A stretch of 64,000 bases of DNA from Cudoniella acicularis (taxonomy: Eukaryota; Ascomycota; Leotiomycetes; Helotiales; Helotiaceae): assembly GCA_013054445.1 (NCBI GenBank), contig JAAMPI010000006.1, forward strand, positions 42,926 to 106,925. Direction: 5' to 3'. This document shows, piece after piece, positions 60,175 through 64,000 of the stretch (its first letter is position 1; each line of letters opens with the position of its first letter). A program made the position numbers and the translations under genes. A model generated the notes under the pieces. The model made no database searches, was not told where the DNA came from, and saw only the letters and a program-made list of their open reading frames with translations.

Positions 60175-63100
60175 TCAACTCAAGGGAGCGCCCGCTTCAT
60201 GCTGACAAACCTCAGCCAACATCTCCAAAGTCCTCATTGCTCCCCTCAGCGTACCCCATTTCTTCAACCCCCTCAAAAGCCGTCTCCCCTCTACCAAAAC
60301 ACGCACATGTCCTTTCGGACTGCACAAATTACCCACCCCCATGATATTAGCCCTCATAGTCGTACCCCTCTTCACAAAAAGCTGAACGAGTTCATCGTCT
60401 GCTGGTCTATCGAGCTGCATCGATGTGGGAAAAAGGGACTCAGCGTCCTCGTCATGGTTTGTTGGCGACTCGCCATCTTTGTCTCTGTTGTTGTTGAGCC
60501 CCGAGGTGTGAGCTGCGAAGCGCCCGTATGCCCAGAGCGCAAGTGTGGCGAGGAAGACGGAGGAGGGCTCGTAGAATGCATCGATGGAGTAGCGGCGGAC
60601 GTGCCATAAGAGGACGCCGGCATGGATCATGGCTAGGCGCGCTTTGTATTGGTCTTCTGTTGCCCAGCGTTGGATGTGTTTCGTGAGTGTTGAGATTCTG
60701 TTTCCATCTGACGTGGTTGATTCTCCGGCCATGAGGTGCGCAAGCTCCACGATTTTGCGGAAGGGGGTTAGGAGGATTACTCGTGCAAGGTGGAGGTGAA
60801 TAACTGTTGGGTGCTCGATTCCGGATGCTGCTCCTATTATGCTGTTTGCGTGCCAATGGAGTATGTCCAGACAGTCACAAGCGGAGTTCCGCCATTTTGT
60901 GTAAGTTGGGATATCCGGAAGCCATACTGGACCTGAATCTTCTATCGTTCGCATGTCTTGTCTTTCTGCGGTTGGATCCCAAAGAGTAAGTGGTTGGCTG
61001 AAATAATTCTCTACTTCCCAAGTCCTCCGAAATAGTGCATGAACACATAGTATTCTGCTGAATTCGCCAGTAGACGATGGAATGTTTTTCTCAACGTAGA
61101 TTCGTTGAAGAGTCGATTGCAACGATGGACTTCCTACAAATATTCAGTGCTAGTAACATAAGATGAAAGTGTAGCACTTGCGAGTGGAGCAGCTATATAA
61201 TTGCTGCCAATCCAGCGCAGACTCTGCTTCCCATAATACCTCTTGGCATGGTATTGCGACTGTCGCATCTTCTAGGGAAAGTAAAGGCCGCATTTGGAAA
61301 TGGAATGCCCACATGCAGTCTAAAAGCTAGAGCGACCCAAGTTAGTCAATATCCTTTACACAGTGGCATAAAGTTCTTCAAAGTAACCAAAAAAGAGCTA
61401 AAGGCTTTAATGTAAATCCGAATTTTCTTCTGGACTCTGGAATATCCAAGCTCTTCATTTGTCCGAGCTTCAGTTGTATATTCAACATCTCACAACTTCA
61501 CAACTTGTGAGTTATTTAGTTGAGCAGACAAAGGTAGAAATAAAGAAGGGAGTCAGTTTTAGTATCACCACATCGGAACATAACGTAGCTCGTTGGAACG
61601 TCAAATGCTTTGTGGGGACTATAGTATTTGCAATTGAAAGCTGGGAGAAATAGAGGTACAATTTTCTTTGGAGAGAGAAGAGACACTCGGGGTTCAAGGG
61701 CTCGATATCATTGAAAGAGTACGTACCCAGATGCAATATCCAGTCCTTCGAATGCTTTCTTCTCCATACCAAGCTTCCCAGGTGATGTTTTCTGGCTCCT
61801 GACGAGAACATTTCCAGTCTTGATCACAGAATGAAACGAGATCAGCATGATAGAACTTCGACATATCCATCAAACCCTGGTTTCCGCAATACATCATCCC
61901 TACAGAATTTAAAAGCTTAATCTGGGTCAATAATAACGATTCAAGTCTATCATAGCCATTCTCTGCCTGTTTTAAATCTAGTTAGCGAGTTTCGATTGAC
62001 GGGTGGTAACTTACCACAATTTGAATTGCCCGACGTAGAAACTCGTGCATTGGTACCGCATACAAACCAGGATCCTGAACATCTGCAAAATGGCTTCCGG
62101 CCGCAGCTAATGCTAATACGAATAGCCACTGACATTTTGAGACATCGAGAGTGATTGGGTGAACAAATGGGAGAACAGATTGGAAATTCTCAATATATAA
62201 GTGGATAAAATGGCTCAAAATTTCGGTAGATGGAAAGGATATGGAGGAGAATGTAGGGTAGAGAGCAGAGGTGATGCATGTCAGCTCGAACGCGCGAGAT
62301 ATCTCATTGTAGGTGCTTAACGGGAGTGGGTTCGCATTTGAGGTGCCCATTTTTGAGGCTGTACTCTCGTCCATACCGGGGAAGGAGAATGTTGAACGTG
62401 GGTCTTGCGTCTCAGTGGCATCTAGAGGGACATGCGAGTCCCCAAATTGATATGGTGTCCTTTTTACACGAGGGAGTCTGGCACCATCTCCGTTGACATA
62501 GTAATGACCCGCACTTTGCGTACTTAGCGACCCTGGACTTGACGTGCTACGACCATCTCCAACGTCGGATCTGATGTGCGACTGGCTATTGTGAGCTAGC
62601 TCTTGAGGTGATCGGTGATAATTCGAGAATGTGTTATCAACTGTGTTCTCAAAATCCATCTCTCCGACTTGGTGGGTGCGAGAGGATTGAGGAGAGTGGT
62701 TTTGGGGTGATGCTACAGCGTTAACTCCAGCTTGGAAATCCGGATTCCAGTCATATGGTAGCCAGTTAATCGAAGACAAATTGCCTTCAAACCAGGGCTC
62801 TGAGAGCCCTTGTAGATTCTGCCCCAAAGCCCGATCGAGTGGCGATGGCTGATCCAAACCCGACCTAAATTCCACGATCGATTGATTGGCCAGATTGGAG
62901 CCTACTTCCAAATCTTGTTGTATATTTAATACTTCATGATAACTGGTCCTTTCCAAATGGTTTGCTTGGTTGATTTCCTGTGCATAAGGACTTACATACC
63001 TTGTAGGAGAAGAGTCAAGGTGAGCAGAGCGATTACTATCCATACTATGATCGTCGTTTTCTGATGCACTTGGTTGAGGTCGGATTTCTGCCGAGGATGC

Positions 63101-63648
63101 GTTTGAGCATGACATAGGTGACTCGTGATGATTCGCTGCTATTTGCTCGGTACTAGAGTGCAGTGAGGATTCCGCCTCATGGGGTCTGGATGTTGGGTTT
63201 GCCTTGGAACTTTTGCTGGTATCCGGGTAGCGGCAGTCCAAGGAACGTTGTTGACAGCCAGAGCAGACAGGTCCACCCGAACATTTCCGCCTAGCAATAG
63301 CACAAGGATAGCAAGCCCTGACACCTTTTCCACGTAGGCTCCGTTTTGATTCGTCATGAATTTGTTCATGTCGTCTCAAAGCATCACTGAAAGTATCAAA
63401 TCAGAATGGTACTTCCCACGTGATAGATTTGGATATACCCGTCTCCCTACTCACATTCTATAGAAGCCCTTACGACAGTGAACACACTTCAGAAGCCGCT
63501 CTTTTGTATGACTTCTAGCGTGACGGGTTAGATGCTCTACTCGACCGAATGTTCGCTGACATTCTAGGCACGGGAGTCGCGGAGGCTCGAGAGCTGGTTC
63601 GAACTCAGCTGCCTCCTGAGCGGTGCTTGGAAGTGCTTTTGATGGCAT
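60175..63648 (-). CDS. C2H2 plus Zn2Cys6 transcription factor with fungal_trans domain
   Basis: Five exons: 63648-63455, 63386-62015, 61966-61727, 61326-61182 and 61133-60175, 969 residues. N-terminal two C2H2 fingers: CLECQRTFGRVEHLTRHARSH and CVHCRKGFYRIDALRRHEQIH, both C-x2-C-x12-H-x3-H; the first intron splits the second finger. Then a binuclear zinc cluster starting CYPCAIARRKC (C-x2-C-x6-C-x5-C-x2-C-x6-C), a long Ser/Gln-rich linker, and the fungal_trans region (ITSALYPTFSSISFPSTEILSHFIHLYIENFQSVLPFVHP, then GEESIRRTGYCIW-LLDCMWAFHFQMRPLLSL). This combination occurs in a family of fungal regulators. Targets unknown. Introns 1, 2 and 3 are GT-AG (68, 48 and 400 nt); intron 4 (61134-61181) needs GC-AG ends. 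Confidence 0.9.
61134..61181 (-). other. GC-AG intron in the C2H2/Zn2Cys6 factor
   Basis: 48-nt intron with donor GCAAGT (the consensus for GC donors) and acceptor TTGTAG. It joins CSTR to SPSLQSTLQRIY in phase; the GT three bases inside the donor would put the next exon out of frame. Confidence 0.7.
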
Positions 63649-64000
63649 TTAGCTAGAGCCCGTAGGCGTAGTCCAACATAAAAATTGGGTGAGCGTACCG
63701 TTGTGCATGTCAGTGAGGCGTCACCCGGGGCTTGGGGTTTTTGCTTTTAAGTGTATTTTTGGTGGCTTCATCTTCTCAGGCGCGCCCGCCTGAGTGGATT
63801 CGTCGCGTCAGAAATCCATCACAACAAGATGCTGGCTGCTGGGACTCGGGTCCATTATGTAGCCGCTCCAATAATCCTCGTGGAGCTCGATGTGTTTGTG
63901 GAGATGGATGGGGAAAAGCGGGGGTGGCGTGTGAAGAGAAAAGTCACCCGAGAACCGGGAACCACTGGCAGCTCCAGGCTTCAAACCCCTGCAATCCAGG
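63649..64000. promoter_or_regulatory. upstream region of the C2H2/Zn2Cys6 factor
   Basis: The last 350 bp lie upstream of the minus-strand start at 63648. GC-richer than most intergenic DNA here; no specific element recognised. Confidence 0.4.

Noticed and set aside
59917..60609. 230-codon plus frame at the 3' end of the C2H2/Zn2Cys6 factor
   Set aside because: Mostly antisense to the real gene; no domain.
1..64000. Transposons, RIP-mutated repeats, CRISPR arrays, rRNA or a biosynthetic cluster
   Set aside because: I saw no reverse transcriptase, transposase, long terminal repeats, C-to-T skewed repeats, arrays, or polyketide/peptide synthase genes.

Overview
This 64 kb window is nuclear DNA of a filamentous ascomycete (Pezizomycotina). 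The evidence is many short introns (mostly 46-70 nt, with CTAAC/CTGAC-like branch sites just before the acceptor), fungal regulators (Zn2Cys6, C2H2 plus Zn2Cys6), 2EXR proteins, a DUF4045/gelsolin protein and a SUR2-type hydroxylase. The 2EXR pair and general gene style would fit Leotiomycetes, but that placement is only a guess. It reads as ordinary core genome: I see no transposon, virus, CRISPR array, rRNA or tRNA that I can support, and no recognisable secondary-metabolite cluster.

Layout, left to right. (+) 3' part of NRDE2; (+) RDH54 DNA translocase; (+) SEC63; (-) DENND11/LCHN-like DENN protein; about 2 kb empty; (+) 2EXR protein; (+) second 2EXR gene cut by an in-frame TAG; (-) DRS1 DEAD-box helicase; (-) large protein with tandem PHLRG repeats fused to a GNAT acetyltransferase; (+) ARL2 GTPase with six exons; (+) DUF4045/gelsolin protein; (+) Zn2Cys6 regulator; (-) secreted-type single-pass membrane protein; (-) MFS transporter with nine exons; (-) APP1 phosphatidate phosphatase; (-) poly(A) polymerase PAP1; (+) carnosine N-methyltransferase-like protein; (+) BTB/POZ protein; (-) TCTP; (+) SUR2 sphinganine C4-hydroxylase; about 4.7 kb without a recognisable gene but with short tandem repeats; (+) protein with an AMPK-type glycogen-binding domain; (-) C2H2 plus Zn2Cys6 transcription factor.

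The genes do not form one pathway. They are housekeeping functions (RNA surveillance and polyadenylation, ribosome assembly, ER translocation, recombination repair, sphingolipid and phosphatidate metabolism) mixed with regulators. Exon structures below were reconstructed by hand from splice signals plus reading-frame continuity, and in nearly every gene the spliced length came out as a whole number of codons.

Three things stand out. First, four conserved genes carry single-base frame breaks: RDH54 (A9), DRS1 (A7) and PAP1 (C8) each look one base too long in a homopolymer, and TCTP looks one base too short. This points to sequence error rather than real loss. Second, three introns need GC-AG boundaries (RDH54, ARL2, C2H2/Zn2Cys6 factor), a high share of roughly 46 introns. 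Third, the GNAT protein carries five YVxPHLRG motifs, four of them in about 51-54-residue tandem repeats, similar to the eIF4E-binding motif described in DDX3. This is the best candidate here for something not yet described.
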